Part shown: positions 26,629-36,132 of the stretch, one piece after another | How positions within the stretch are numbered: the stretch's first letter is position 1 | Layout: every line of letters starts with the position of its first letter | From: Bacillota bacterium | GTDB lineage: Bacteria > Bacillota > Sulfobacillia > RBS10-35 > JAJYVN01 | NCBI GenBank assembly: GCA_021803205.1 | Contig: JAJZMB010000170.1 | Coordinates: forward strand, 1 to 64,000 | Direction: 5' to 3' | Length of the DNA: 64,000 nucleotides | Position numbers and translations under genes: made by a program | The notes under the pieces: generated by a model | The model's input: only the letters and a program-made list of their open reading frames with translations | What the model was told of the DNA's origin: nothing | The model's database searches: none

Positions 26629-27399
26629 TTAGGCCTGCCCCGCCAGTTCCTGGAACAGGGCGCGGTAATAGCGCATCAGACGTACAGGGTCGGGGCTGGC
26701 GGGGATCTCGGCCAGGCAGTCGCCCTCGAATCCCGATGCGTTGAGCAACCTGAAGAGTTCGCGCCAGGGATAGTTGGTGTTCCACAGTTCCTGGATGTGC
26801 ACAAGCCCGATACGCCCGCGCATCAGAGCGAAGTCTCCGGCCACGGAACCGTTCTTGACATCGATCAGGTTGCAATTCCAACACACACGCACCGACGGGT
26901 GGCCGCAGGCCTCCAGGATCGCCGCGATATCGACCGCAGCGGCCACCGAACCGTGCATCTCCAGGCGGAGTTCCACCTCGCGGCGAGCGGCATACTCGCC
27001 GCAGCGCGCGAGGGCGCGACCGATCTGGCGCAGCGTCTCCGCCTTGGGGATCCCGGACCTGACGTTGTCACCGTTGGGCCGGACCTTTACCCCGGGGCAC
27101 CCCAGGTCGGCGGCGAGATCCACTGCGGCGGCCGTCGCCGCGATGTTCTGCTCCACGACCTCCCGGTCGGGGGAGTGGTACTCGCACACCGTCCCGATGC
27201 CGCACAGGCGTACGGGCGACGACGCAAAGCGGGCCCGCACGTCCCGGCGCGCCTCGGGAGAGAGCGTGGGCTCGACCCCGTGGCCGTGGGTCGTCCGCAA
27301 TTCCACGGACTCGAAGCCTGCCGCCGCGCACCGCTCCAGGATCGTGGCCAGGTCCCAATCCCTGGCCAAGTTATATGTCACCAGGCCCACGTGCAGCAT
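26629..27399 (-). CDS. Sugar phosphate isomerase/epimerase (TIM barrel)
   Basis: 256 residues. MLHVGLVTYNLARDWDLATILERCAAAGFESVELR is the typical start of the xylose-isomerase-like superfamily; LRLEMHGSV carries a metal Glu, VCWNCNLID, IGLVHIQELWN and CLAEIPASPDP follow. Substrate unknown. ATG 27399 is chosen because homology begins there and GGAGG lies 11 nt upstream; a TATAAG hexamer (27455-27450) could be its -10. It is 76 bp ahead of the hydroxypyruvate-isomerase-like gene, so both probably belong to one catabolic unit. Confidence 0.85.
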   Translation of the reverse strand: MLHVGLVTYNLARDWDLATILERCAAAGFESVELRTTHGHGVEPTLSPEARRDVRARFASSPVRLCGIGTVCEYHSPDREVVEQNIAATAAAVDLAADLGCPGVKVRPNGDNVRSGIPKAETLRQIGRALARCGEYAARREVELRLEMHGSVAAAVDIAAILEACGHPSVRVCWNCNLIDVKNGSVAGDFALMRGRIGLVHIQELWNTNYPWRELFRLLNASGFEGDCLAEIPASPDPVRLMRYYRALFQELAGQA

Positions 27400-27541
27400 G
27401 TACCGGATCGCCTCCCCCAACCCGCCGCCCTGACGAGTCAAGACTCCATCTTATACGCGGACCGATGCCCTCCTGCGCAGCGCGGCGGCTGCCGCGCAGG
27501 ACTGTTGTTGCGGATGCGGACGGATGCCGTCGCGATGCGCA

Positions 27542-27823
27542 TCACAGCTTGCCGGACAGAAGCAGCAGCCCGACGATCACAAACGCCAGACCGGCACCGA
27601 TGTGGATCAGGCGCACCGGCACCAGGTGCCCCAGCGCATCCCCGACCAGGGTGCTGATGAGTGCGACCAGCACCAGGGCGAGCGCCGCCCCGATGAATAC
27701 CGGCAGCGGCGATTGCCCGTCGGCGCTCAGCATGAGCGTGGCGAGTTGGGTCTTGTCCCCCAACTCGGCCAAAAATACCAGCCCGAAGGCCAACCAAAAC
27801 CCGCGCCCGTCCCATCCCGCCAT
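27542..27823 (-). CDS. Single-repeat UPF0016/Gdt1-family membrane protein
   Basis: 93 residues. FWLAFGLVFLAELGDKTQLATLML carries the family's E-x-G-D-K-[TS] metal-binding motif, followed by two more hydrophobic helices (FIGAALALVLVALISTLVGD and GAGLAFVIVGLLLL). Gdt1/TMEM165 proteins export or import Mn(II)/Ca(II) and usually contain two such repeats (~200 residues). Only one is seen here, so a dimer or a partner gene elsewhere is expected. ATG 27823 is preferred over an Arg/Gly-rich upstream extension. No yybP-ykoY manganese riboswitch was found upstream. Confidence 0.82.
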   Translation of the reverse strand: MAGWDGRGFWLAFGLVFLAELGDKTQLATLMLSADGQSPLPVFIGAALALVLVALISTLVGDALGHLVPVRLIHIGAGLAFVIVGLLLLSGKL

Positions 27824-28032
27824 ACCGGCCCACCCCGCCGCGCGCCACCACGGCCGGCCGCTTGCACCCGGCCGCTTCCGGGCCAGGCTATGGCGGGACA
27901 CGCCCGACCAGAACGCGGTGCCCGCGCCTGAACTTGGCGCCGGACCGCGCGGGCTGGCGGGGCATGGTACGGCTGTGGCAACGAAACGGGATCGGCGGCG
28001 CCGGCCGCCCGACCCCCGGGAGGGTGAAAGAG

Positions 28033-29160
28033 GTGCAGGCGGTCGTCATGGCGGGCGGGCGGGGGGAGCGTCTCCATCCGCTCACGGCGGTCCGGCCGAA
28101 GCCACTGGTGCCGCTGTTCGGCCGTCCACTGCTCGGATATCTGGTGGGCCACCTGACATCCTGCGGTATCGCGGAGATTTTCATCACCGCCGGTCACCTC
28201 GGGGAGCAGATCGAAGCCTACATCGCGGGGCTCCCTGCGGATGCGCGCCTGCACTGCCGCGTGGAAGGGACGCCGAGGGGAACCGCTGGCGCCGTGGCCG
28301 ACCTGTTGCCCCGTCTGCGCTCCCCCTTCCTGGTCGTGAGCGGCGACGCCGTCATCGACATCGATCTGGCGGCGATTCTCCGGGCCCACCGGCAGGACGG
28401 CAACGCGGTCACCCTCTGCCTGGCGCCGCCCGTGGAGCGCCTGCGCTTCGGCACGGTGGCCCTGGCGGGCCGCTGCATCCGCCGCTTCCTGGAGAAGCCG
28501 TCGCTGGCGGACCTGCTGCCAGAACTGCACATCAACACCGGCTGTTATCTGATCGACAGAGGGGTCCTGGAGGGACTGCCGCCCGAAGGCGGCGTCGACT
28601 TTGCCCTGGACGTGTTCCCCCGTCTGCTGGAACGCCGGCAGCCGCTCGGCGCTGTGCAGGGCGCGCGTTTTTGGCGCGACGTCGGCACACTGGAGGCATA
28701 CCGCGAAGCCCATTTCGACGGGCTGCGGGGGATGCTGCCCTGGAGGCTGCCCGCGGCGGTGGTGCCGACGGGCAGGGCGGGTGACCTCGTTCACCTGGGT
28801 AGGGACGTGGACATCGCGGCGGGCGCCCGCATCATCGGCCCGGCGGTGATCGGCGACCGGTGCCGGGTCGGACGGGAAGCCGAAGTCACCCGCTGCGTCC
28901 TGCTGGAGGGGGCGAGCGTGGGTCCTGGCGCCACGATCCGCGACTGTGTGCTTGATCGCGGGGCACGCGTGCCGGCCGGATGGCGGCTGGCCGGCGCCGG
29001 GGTGGCCGCCGGCCGAACTGCGCTCGACCGGCACTGCCGCCGCCGCACCTACCCAGGCCGACCGACGGCGGCTGGTACGGAGCCGGAGAAGCTGCCCCAG
29101 GGGCCTCGCCCAGCAGACGAGCCGGAGGAGAGCTTCGCCGAAGCGGCTCCCGCCACCTGA
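28033..29160 (+). CDS. Sugar-1-phosphate nucleotidyltransferase with left-handed beta-helix tail
   Basis: 375 residues. QAVVMAGGRGERLHPLTAVRPKPLVPLFGRP is the nucleotide-binding signature of the RfbA/GlmU/GDP-mannose pyrophosphorylase family; FLVVSGDAVIDIDL holds a metal Asp. FLEKPS, NTGCYLID and FWRDVGTLEAYREAH are typical of the mannose/glucose-1-phosphate branch. From about residue 250 come hexapeptide-like repeats (DIAAGARIIGPAVIGDRCRVG...). The last ~60 residues are Pro/Ala-rich and unlike the family. It makes NDP-sugars for polysaccharide or wall synthesis. GTG 28033 follows GGGAGG by about 10 nt. Confidence 0.88.
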   Translation: MQAVVMAGGRGERLHPLTAVRPKPLVPLFGRPLLGYLVGHLTSCGIAEIFITAGHLGEQIEAYIAGLPADARLHCRVEGTPRGTAGAVADLLPRLRSPFLVVSGDAVIDIDLAAILRAHRQDGNAVTLCLAPPVERLRFGTVALAGRCIRRFLEKPSLADLLPELHINTGCYLIDRGVLEGLPPEGGVDFALDVFPRLLERRQPLGAVQGARFWRDVGTLEAYREAHFDGLRGMLPWRLPAAVVPTGRAGDLVHLGRDVDIAAGARIIGPAVIGDRCRVGREAEVTRCVLLEGASVGPGATIRDCVLDRGARVPAGWRLAGAGVAAGRTALDRHCRRRTYPGRPTAAGTEPEKLPQGPRPADEPEESFAEAAPAT

Positions 29161-29487
29161 GTGCCCTCCCGCGCGCCCGCGCCGGGGCATACCGCACAGC
29201 GCCCGGGGACCAGTGGACACGGGGCCGAGCGCCCCGCGCTCACCCGGCCGGCCGCTTGGCGCCACGCCCCAGAGAACGGTTGGGCAGCTGGGAACCTGCG
29301 GCGGCGCTGCCGTCGGGCATGCACCTGCGCTGCTGCGGCGGTGGTCAGGCCGTCCGGCGGCCGGGGAACGCGTTGCCCTATGACGCCGCCTCCGGGGGGA
29401 CAACCGCCGCAGGTATGGGCCGCTGCCGCCGCGAACAGGGGGTGCACGGGTTAGCGACGGCGCCCGCACCTGGGGTGGAATGGTGCG
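29161..29487. other. Intergenic region
   Basis: About 330 bp between the nucleotidyltransferase and the CheY-like gene. No gene or structured signal recognised. Confidence 0.35.
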
Positions 29488-29862
29488 TTGATTCCCCCGC
29501 AACCATTGATTCTGGTCGCCGACGACGACGAGATGATTGTACAGGTGGTGACCATCGTCCTGGAGGGCGAGGGTTACCGGGTGGTTTCCGCGCGCAACGG
29601 CGTGGAGGCCCTTGACGCCGTCGCCGCGGAACGACCGGCCCTCTTACTCCTCGATATTCGCATGCCGATCAAGAGCGGCTGGGACGTCGCCGAGGAGTTG
29701 CGCAACCAGAACAGCCCACCTCTGCCGATCGTGATGATGACCGCCACCATGGACGCGGCGCCGTGGGCGGCGGAGATCGGGGCCACCGCCTGCCTGACCA
29801 AGCCCTTCGATCTGGATCATCTGGTCGAGGTGGTACGGCGTCTCGTCCCTCGGACCGGGTGA
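29488..29862 (+). CDS. Stand-alone CheY-like response regulator
   Basis: 124 residues, a single receiver domain. ILVADDDEMIVQVV holds the acidic pocket, LLLLDIRMPIKSGWD the phospho-acceptor Asp, VMMTATMD the Thr/Ala switch region, and CLTKPFDLDHL the conserved Lys. No output domain, so it probably acts by protein contact. No kinase is adjacent; the nearest histidine kinases are at 47.7-50.5 and 60.5-61.9 kb. Start TTG 29488. Confidence 0.9.
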   Translation: MIPPQPLILVADDDEMIVQVVTIVLEGEGYRVVSARNGVEALDAVAAERPALLLLDIRMPIKSGWDVAEELRNQNSPPLPIVMMTATMDAAPWAAEIGATACLTKPFDLDHLVEVVRRLVPRTG

Positions 29863-30248
29863 TGCGTATCTCCGGCGCGAGAGGGCTGGGGAGGGGCGGC
29901 CCCGTCGCCTCAGGTGGGATACCAGCACCGCCTCGGGAGACCGCCTGCCGCCGTGGGTCGCGCGCCTGGTCCGACACGCCGGCCGGGCCGGTTTTGCGTC
30001 CCGTCCTTCGCCGTGCGCATCCCGGTGGCAACGCCCCTGGGCCGCAGGGGCGACAGCCCATGTCCGTCCAGTGGTCGGTTCCGGTCGCGGTCAGGGGCCA
30101 AAGGGTGGCAACGCCCCAGGGCCAAGGCGCCGCATCCGGAACCGACCCGCGACGCGCGGGGATGGACACGGGCCGCGTTCGGCCGCCGGGCGGGCAGGCA
30201 CCGCCTGGCGGCGGGAGCATTCATGCCATAGCACGGAACCGCCTCGCC
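29863..30248. repeat. Intergenic region with a 20-bp imperfect direct repeat
   Basis: GGTGGCAACGCCCC followed by T/A and GGGCC occurs at 30024-30043 and 30104-30123 (one mismatch, 80 bp apart). No gene is seen in this 386-bp region between the CheY-like gene and the 3' end of glpK. Confidence 0.5.
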
Positions 30249-31778
30249 TCATTCATCGCCATCCGGCACCGGCTCCCCCAATTCCCAGCGCAGGGCGCGT
30301 TCGACGGCGCGCCGCCAGCGGCGTGCCCGCAGGGTGCGTTCCGATGCGCCGATCTCCGGCAGGAAGCGCCGCCCGTCCCGGATCCGGCGCCGTATCTCCG
30401 CCCGATTTCGCCAGAGGCCAATCCCGGCTCCCGCCAGCAGCGCCGCGCCCAAGGCGGTGCTCTCCGGTTGCCGCGAGCGCACCACCGGGACGCCGAGCAG
30501 GTCGGCCTGGATCTGCAGGAGCAGATCGCTACGGGCGACTCCCCCGTCCACCCGCAACTCCGACGGCTGGATACCGGTCTCCCGGCACATCAGCGCGAAC
30601 AGATCGCGGCTCTGGTGGGCGATCGCCTCCAGCACCGCCCGGCACAGGTGCGCCCGACCAGTCCCGCGCGTCAGACCGAGCACTGTACCCCGCGCCGCCG
30701 GATCCCAGTCCGGTCCACCCAGCCCGGTGAACGCGGGAACGAAGTATACGCCGCCGGTGTCCGGCACGGAGGCGGCCAGACGCCCGCATTCCGCTGCCTT
30801 CCGGACGATGCCGACATCCCGGAGCCATTCCACCGCCGCCCCCGCCGAGAAGACACTGCCCTCAACCGCGTATTCGGCCGCCGCCCCGTCCCAAAGGGCC
30901 AGCGTCTGCAGCAACCCGCCGCCGGCCGCCGGGCGCTCCCGCCCGGCGTGCAGGAGCAGGAAGCAACCGGTGCCGTACGTGTTCTTCACCCCGCCCGCCG
31001 CCCAGCACCCCTGGCCGAACAGGGCCGCCTGCTGGTCGCCGGCCGCAGCCGCAATCGGCGCCTCTGCGCCGAATACCCCGCCATCGGTGTGCCCGAAGTC
31101 CCCGCAGCTGGGGCGCACCTCCGGCAGCATGCCTGCGGGGATGCGCAGGCGCTCCAGAATGTCGCGGTCCCACGCCAGGCGGTCGATGTCATAAAGCAGC
31201 GTGCGGGAGGCGTTGGTCGCATCGGTGGCGTGCAGCCGTCCCCCGGTCAAGCGCCAGAGGAGCCAACTATCGATCGTACCAAAGAGGAGTCTGCCATTGC
31301 CCGCCGCCTCTCTGGCGCGCGGGACCTGGTCCAGGATCCATGCGAGCTTGGTGGCGGAGAAATAAGGATCGAGCCGCAGGCCCGTGCGGCCCGCGATGAG
31401 CGTGCCCCACCCCTCGGCCTCCAGGGCGGCACACGCCGCGGCTGTCCGCCTGTCCTGCCAGACGATGGCGTTGTGCACGGGCCGCCCCGTCTCCCGCTCC
31501 CAGACCACGGTCGTCTCACGCTGGTTGGCGATGCCCACGGCCGCGACGTCGGCTGGCCGGAGTCCGGCGGTGACCAGGGCGCTTTCCCAGGCACGGCGCT
31601 GCGTGTCCCAGATGACCTCGGGATCCTGTTCCACCCAACCGGGCCGCGGGTAGAGCGCCGGTAGCGCATACTGCCCCGTGCCGAGGACTCGGCCAGCCGC
31701 ATCGAAGACGATGGCACGGGAACTGGTCGTCCCCTGATCGAGGGCCAGCAGGAAGGGTGGGAGCCTGCGGGGAGCCAT
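30249..31778 (-). CDS. glpK: Glycerol kinase
   Basis: 509 residues, usual length ~500. LALDQGTTSSRAIVFDAAGRV is the FGGY-kinase phosphate-binding start. GIANQRETTVVWERETGRPVHNAIVWQDRR, KLAWILDQV, GTIDSWLLWRLTGG, SCGDFGHTD, GDQQAALFGQGCW, KNTYGTGCFLL and LRVDGGVARSDLLLQIQADLL are all GlpK motifs. It makes sn-glycerol-3-phosphate from glycerol. No glpF or glpD is adjacent. ATG 31778 with GGGGGG upstream. Confidence 0.96.
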   Translation of the reverse strand: MAPRRLPPFLLALDQGTTSSRAIVFDAAGRVLGTGQYALPALYPRPGWVEQDPEVIWDTQRRAWESALVTAGLRPADVAAVGIANQRETTVVWERETGRPVHNAIVWQDRRTAAACAALEAEGWGTLIAGRTGLRLDPYFSATKLAWILDQVPRAREAAGNGRLLFGTIDSWLLWRLTGGRLHATDATNASRTLLYDIDRLAWDRDILERLRIPAGMLPEVRPSCGDFGHTDGGVFGAEAPIAAAAGDQQAALFGQGCWAAGGVKNTYGTGCFLLLHAGRERPAAGGGLLQTLALWDGAAAEYAVEGSVFSAGAAVEWLRDVGIVRKAAECGRLAASVPDTGGVYFVPAFTGLGGPDWDPAARGTVLGLTRGTGRAHLCRAVLEAIAHQSRDLFALMCRETGIQPSELRVDGGVARSDLLLQIQADLLGVPVVRSRQPESTALGAALLAGAGIGLWRNRAEIRRRIRDGRRFLPEIGASERTLRARRWRRAVERALRWELGEPVPDGDE

Positions 31779-31982
31779 TGCGCATCACCCCCCGGAATGC
31801 ACGGTTCGCCTCTGCCGCGCCCTCCACCCGTTTGGCGCTTCGGAGTGCCTCCAGAATGCGGACGTGGGCAGCGCCTGCGTCGCGCGGCCGTGAGCGGAGG
31901 GTGAGGACCCAGAGAATCGTCTCCCCCCGCACGGTCCCCGGCAGCGGTGCGCCAGCCCCTTCCCTCCCTTGCGTTCACCACT

Positions 31983-33629
31983 TCATAGCCTGTGGGGCTG
32001 CACCGCCGTCACCCCGCCTCCAGGCCCCTCCCCGATCGCCCCCAGCTGCAGTTCGCTCAATTCCACGAAGCGCAGTCCCGGATTCTCGCCCTCGTAATAC
32101 ATCAATTCACGCTCGTTGGGGAACAGGACGACGGGTCGGCCGGAGCGGTCCTCACAGCGCATCACTCCGTAGGCAGCAAAGGAGGCGGCCAGGTCGGCCG
32201 GACCGTCCATCCAGCGGGCCAGGGTGTAGGGCAGGACATCGAGCCGGGTCTCGACGCCGTACTCCGCCTGCAGCCGGAACTGCACCACGTCGAACTGCAG
32301 ACGCCCCACGGCCGCCAGAACGGGCTCGCGGCGCGCCGAGGCCGGCTGGTGCAGGATCTGGATGGCACCCTCCTGCTCCAATTGCTCCAGTCCACGCAGG
32401 AAGGACTTCTGCTTCTGCACGTCGACGTTGCTCAACGAGGCGAAGTGCTCCGGCTGGAAGCGCGGGAGTGAGACCGGCGTCGGCGGCGAACCGGTGAACA
32501 GAGAGTCCCCGATAGCAAAGTAGCCGGGGTTGGCCACGCCGATGACGTCGCCGGCATACGCCAGATCGACGGTCGCCCGCTCGCGGGCGAAGAGCGTGTG
32601 CGCCTGGCCAAGGCGGAGCCGGCGACCCGTGCGGCTGTGGGTAACTGGGAGGTCGCGGCTGAACACCCCGCGACCGACGCGGACAAAGGCGATGCTGTCT
32701 CTGTGCTGCGGATTCATGTTCGACTGAATCTTGAATACAAAGCCCGCGAAGTCTCCATCGGAAGCGGGGGCGGGGGACGGCGCCAACTGCACGAAGCGGT
32801 CAAGGAAGAGTTGCACGCCGAAATTGGTCAATGCACTGCCGAAGAAGACCGGCGTCTCCAGGCCCCGGTCGAAACGCCCACGGTCGAAGGCACTCAGGGC
32901 TCCATCCAAGAGTGCGACGTCATCCTGGAGACGGGCGGCGGGCCCCTGGCCGAGGATGGCGGCGACCGCCGGATCGTCGGCACCCGCCATCTGGACCGGA
33001 ACCTGGCGCGATCCGTGTTCCACCCGTTCGTAGCGGTGGATCGTCCGGGTCTCGCGGTCGTACACACCCTGGAACTGCGGACCGTCGCCAATCGGCCAGT
33101 TCAGGGGCACCGCCTGGACACCGAGAGCCTGCTCGATCACGGTGAGGATCTCAAGCGGTGGCATGCTCGGGCGGTCCAGCTTGTTCACGAAGGTCAGGAT
33201 GGGGATGCCGCGTGCGCGGCAGACGCGGAAGAGTTTGCGGGTCTGTTCCTCCACCCCGCGGGCGGCGTCGATGACCATCACGGCACTGTCGACGGCCGAG
33301 AGGGTGCGATAGGTGTCTTCACTGAAGTCCGCGTGGCCGGGGGTATCCAGGAGGTTACAGCGGCATCCGGCGTAATCGAAGGCCAGGACGGTCGAGCTGA
33401 TGGAAATGCCGCGCTGCTGTTCCATCGCCATCCAGTCGCTCACGGCTGAGCGCTGGTTGCGGCGCGCCCGCACCGAGCCGGCCAACTGCACGGCGCCGCT
33501 GTACAGGAGCAACTTTTCGGTGAGCGTCGTCTTGCCGGCGTCCGGGTGCGAAATGATTGCGAACGTGCGCCGGCGCGCGACCTCCCGCCGGATGTCTTCC
33601 GGAAGCCCTGCCGCCACCAACCCACCCAC
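31983..33629 (-). CDS. prfC: Peptide chain release factor 3
   Basis: 548 residues, slightly longer than typical RF3 (~530). The GTPase motifs are SHPDAGKTT (G1), RGISISS (G2), LDTPGHADFSEDTYR (G3, with the RF3-specific DFSEDTYR) and NKLDRP (G4). Then come domain II (FAGFVFKIQSNMNPQHRDSIAFVRVGRG) and the C-terminal RF3 domain (VGRLQFDVVQFRLQAEYGVE). RF3 recycles RF1/RF2 after termination. The start is GTG 33629 or a slightly later TTG/GTG; the 5' region is G-rich. Confidence 0.96.
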   Translation of the reverse strand: MGGLVAAGLPEDIRREVARRRTFAIISHPDAGKTTLTEKLLLYSGAVQLAGSVRARRNQRSAVSDWMAMEQQRGISISSTVLAFDYAGCRCNLLDTPGHADFSEDTYRTLSAVDSAVMVIDAARGVEEQTRKLFRVCRARGIPILTFVNKLDRPSMPPLEILTVIEQALGVQAVPLNWPIGDGPQFQGVYDRETRTIHRYERVEHGSRQVPVQMAGADDPAVAAILGQGPAARLQDDVALLDGALSAFDRGRFDRGLETPVFFGSALTNFGVQLFLDRFVQLAPSPAPASDGDFAGFVFKIQSNMNPQHRDSIAFVRVGRGVFSRDLPVTHSRTGRRLRLGQAHTLFARERATVDLAYAGDVIGVANPGYFAIGDSLFTGSPPTPVSLPRFQPEHFASLSNVDVQKQKSFLRGLEQLEQEGAIQILHQPASARREPVLAAVGRLQFDVVQFRLQAEYGVETRLDVLPYTLARWMDGPADLAASFAAYGVMRCEDRSGRPVVLFPNERELMYYEGENPGLRFVELSELQLGAIGEGPGGGVTAVQPHRL

Positions 33630-34101
33630 CCCCGGAAGGCCATCTTAGCATGCAGGGCGGAGGGCCGGAGCCGCGGGAAGACCCGGGGTCAGGGACCCGG
33701 GGTGGCTGCCCCTTGCTCGGGAGGTCCACCCAGGGGGTGGAGTCGCTCCCACCGCCCGCCCCCCATCCGCAACCGGGATGCGCGAGCCGCAGCAGGCCCG
33801 GCGGGGTCTCGCGCGCCTGCTCCCCTGGAACGGCCCAGGACGGCGATCAGCCGGCGCATCGCGGGCTCGTCCAGGCGCCACTACGGCGCCCCTGTTCAGA
33901 CCCGCGCCGATCCTCGCGCGGGGCGCATCCGCCCGTTTCCGGCCTCGGCCCACGGAGACAACGGGCACCGACCATCATTACCGGGCCCTTCCGCCAAAAC
34001 CACGAACCCGTCGGCCCGCACACCGCCCGCTCGCAGACCGGGCACGGGAATGGGCCGGTGCGCGCCCTGTCGCGCACCGGCCCATTCCGGGACTTTGCCG
34101 C
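33630..34101. other. Intergenic region upstream of prfC
   Basis: About 470 bp between prfC and the first dioxygenase gene. It contains the 18-bp hairpin at 34047-34088 (listed separately) and presumably the prfC promoter; no gene is recognised. Confidence 0.35.
34047..34088 (-). terminator. 18-bp perfect hairpin after the dioxygenase gene
   Basis: 34047-34064 pairs perfectly with 34071-34088 around a 6-nt loop, 14 nt after the stop of the PhyH-like gene on the minus strand. No T-run. Confidence 0.65.
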
Positions 34102-34941
34102 TCAGGCCTGCGCCACGGCACGCGCGGCGGCGACCTCCATCGCCGCGTAGGGCTTGACCGTCACGCCTTCGAGCTTGGGCCGCACGCCGTACACCATCCA
34201 ACCAGGCCGCCCCATGGCCTGGCCGCCGGTCTGCAGGTTGCGCGGATTCCGGTAGCCGACCCGCACGAACCGTCGCCAATGGGGCGTCCGGTTAACCGCC
34301 GAGCCGTGGATGGTATGGATGCTGAACAGCACCACGTCCCCGGCCGCCGCCGGGCACGACACCGCCGTCTCGAACGGGTACTGGTCCGGAGGCAGGTGCG
34401 GCGAGCCCTCCCGCACATGCGGCAGCGCCCCCAGCTTGTGGCTGCCGGGCACGAACTTCAGACAGCCATTCTCCTCCGTCCCCGCGTCGATGTGCAGAAT
34501 CGCATCGATGTAGGCACCGTCGCTGTGCGGGTAAAAGGGATGGTCCTGGTGCAGCGGGAATGGCGTGCCGAACTCTGGCCCCTTGGCATGCAGGGTCATA
34601 TGGTGGAACTCCACCTCCGGGCCGATCAGGTCCGCCACCGCCCCAGCCAGCCGAGGATGCAGAATCGCCCGCGCCAAGGCCGCCGAATATAATTGCATCT
34701 CGTGCGTCGCCGCCAACTGCGACTTCTCGTTCTCTTCCTTGGACAGGTACTGCTGACGCCACGGCCCGCTCCATCCCTTGCCCGGCACCACGAACCGATC
34801 GATCACGTAATCCAGTTCCTGGCTGAGCGCCGCCAGTTCCTCCGGTCCGAACACGCCCTCCAGGCGCAGATAGCCGTTGTCGGCAAACAGGGTCGTCTGG
34901 GCGGCTGTCAGCACACCCGGAGCGCTAACCGTCATCTCCAT
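34102..34941 (-). CDS. Phytanoyl-CoA dioxygenase (PhyH)-family oxygenase 1
   Basis: 279 residues of the Fe(II)/2-oxoglutarate PhyH superfamily. FADNGYLRLEGVFGPEEL at the N-terminus; PLHQDHPFYPHSDGAYIDAILHID with the metal His-x-Asp pair; NGCLKFVPGSHKLG; GDVVLFSIHTIHGSAVN with the distal metal His; and RRFVRVGY with the 2-oxoglutarate-binding Arg. It hydroxylates a small molecule (lipid, amino acid or sugar derivative). ATG 34941 after AGGGGGG; earlier in-frame codons lie in unrelated sequence. Lies 141 bp downstream of a second PhyH gene. Confidence 0.88.
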   Translation of the reverse strand: MEMTVSAPGVLTAAQTTLFADNGYLRLEGVFGPEELAALSQELDYVIDRFVVPGKGWSGPWRQQYLSKEENEKSQLAATHEMQLYSAALARAILHPRLAGAVADLIGPEVEFHHMTLHAKGPEFGTPFPLHQDHPFYPHSDGAYIDAILHIDAGTEENGCLKFVPGSHKLGALPHVREGSPHLPPDQYPFETAVSCPAAAGDVVLFSIHTIHGSAVNRTPHWRRFVRVGYRNPRNLQTGGQAMGRPGWMVYGVRPKLEGVTVKPYAAMEVAAARAVAQA

Positions 34942-35082
34942 GGCACCAGATACCCCCCTGCCTTCTGCTGTGTCGACGGAGCATCCGCCAGACCCACACA
35001 TCACCGGCGCAGCGATCACTTCCCCGCGGGGCGCACCCCTCCCGCGCCGTCCCGGAGGACGCACCCCAGGCATCGACAGCAC

Positions 35083-36132
35083 TCATCCGGCATGGTGCCC
35101 CTTGGGATCGAGCCGGTGCGTCTCGGTGGGCGTCACCGCCATATCCTCGCCGTCCGCCATCATCGTCGGCGCCGCCTCCCCCGGCAGCACGGATGGCCCG
35201 GGGCACGTGGCGGCGCATGGCGTGCCGAAGCGCGGCTGGGCGTACGGCAGGTGCGTGCGTCCGCGCGCCAAGATGTGCTGGCCGTTCCCTCCACCCCACT
35301 CGGTGTAGGATCTGGCGTTCGCGTAATGGCTGACAAACGACCGCCGGAACCGGTCAGCCGTGAGATTCGCCAGTGAGCGGTGCAACACGTGGCCGCCGAA
35401 GAACACCACGTCCCCGGGATCGGCGGGCACCGCCACCTCTCCCCCGGGGTATCTGCGCACCACCGGCATCAACCCGTTCTTGCTCTCGTCGCTGTCGCTG
35501 TGGTGGGCGGAGGCGATCACCTGCAATCCGTCCAGTTCACCGAGCGGATAGTGGGCGAGGCGGTTCTTCTCGCTGGGATGGACGGGCTCGTGCTGACTGC
35601 CCGTCAGAAAATGCATGCAGCCGTTGTCCTCGTCCGCGCGGTCGATGGCCAGCCAGGCCCCGCAAAGGCTGTCGGGCAGGGTCGGGATGTAGTAGGAATC
35701 CTGGTGCCAGCCCTGTCCGTCCGCGCCCGGCGGCTTCAGGAAGAGCATGGTCTGCATCGCCAGCACCTCGGGACCGATGAGCGCCTCCAGCACATCGAGA
35801 ATCCGGGGGTGCAGCAGGAAACGCTCGTGGATCTCCAGGCGGCGATGGAGCATGTGAATGCGGACATAACGCCGCTCCAGTTCCCCGACCCGGGTGGGAT
35901 CGAGGATCGCGGAGTGCGACGCCGCTCCGGCGCTAGGGGCCCGGCCGATCCCCTCCAGTTCGAGGCGCCCGTGCACGATGTCGTCGGTGTGCGACTTCAG
36001 CTCCTGGACGTCCTCGGGCGGCACGAGACCCTTGACGACGAGCCAGCCCTGGGTGCGGAAGGTCACATACTCCTGGACGCTGGTCCGGTAACGCGCGTAC
36101 CGGCGCGGACCCACCTGGACCGTCGCGGCCAT
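35083..36132 (-). CDS. Phytanoyl-CoA dioxygenase (PhyH)-family oxygenase 2
   Basis: 349 residues. VTFRTQGWLVVKGLVPPEDV starts the domain; GQGWHQDSYYIPT gives the metal His-x-Asp; NGCMHFLTGSQH; GDVVFFGGHVLHRSLANLTADRFRRSFVSHY gives the distal His and the 2-oxoglutarate Arg. The C-terminal ~60 residues (after HILARGRTHL) are Pro/Ala-rich with little similarity. It shares only the general fold with its neighbour, so they are not a recent duplication. ATG 36132 is fixed by GGGGGAGG. Same strand as the AraC-type regulator upstream. Confidence 0.87.
   Translation of the reverse strand: MAATVQVGPRRYARYRTSVQEYVTFRTQGWLVVKGLVPPEDVQELKSHTDDIVHGRLELEGIGRAPSAGAASHSAILDPTRVGELERRYVRIHMLHRRLEIHERFLLHPRILDVLEALIGPEVLAMQTMLFLKPPGADGQGWHQDSYYIPTLPDSLCGAWLAIDRADEDNGCMHFLTGSQHEPVHPSEKNRLAHYPLGELDGLQVIASAHHSDSDESKNGLMPVVRRYPGGEVAVPADPGDVVFFGGHVLHRSLANLTADRFRRSFVSHYANARSYTEWGGGNGQHILARGRTHLPYAQPRFGTPCAATCPGPSVLPGEAAPTMMADGEDMAVTPTETHRLDPKGHHAG

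Noticed and set aside
27824..28032. Possible yybP-ykoY Mn riboswitch before the Gdt1-like gene
   Set aside because: The conserved loop sequences are not present.
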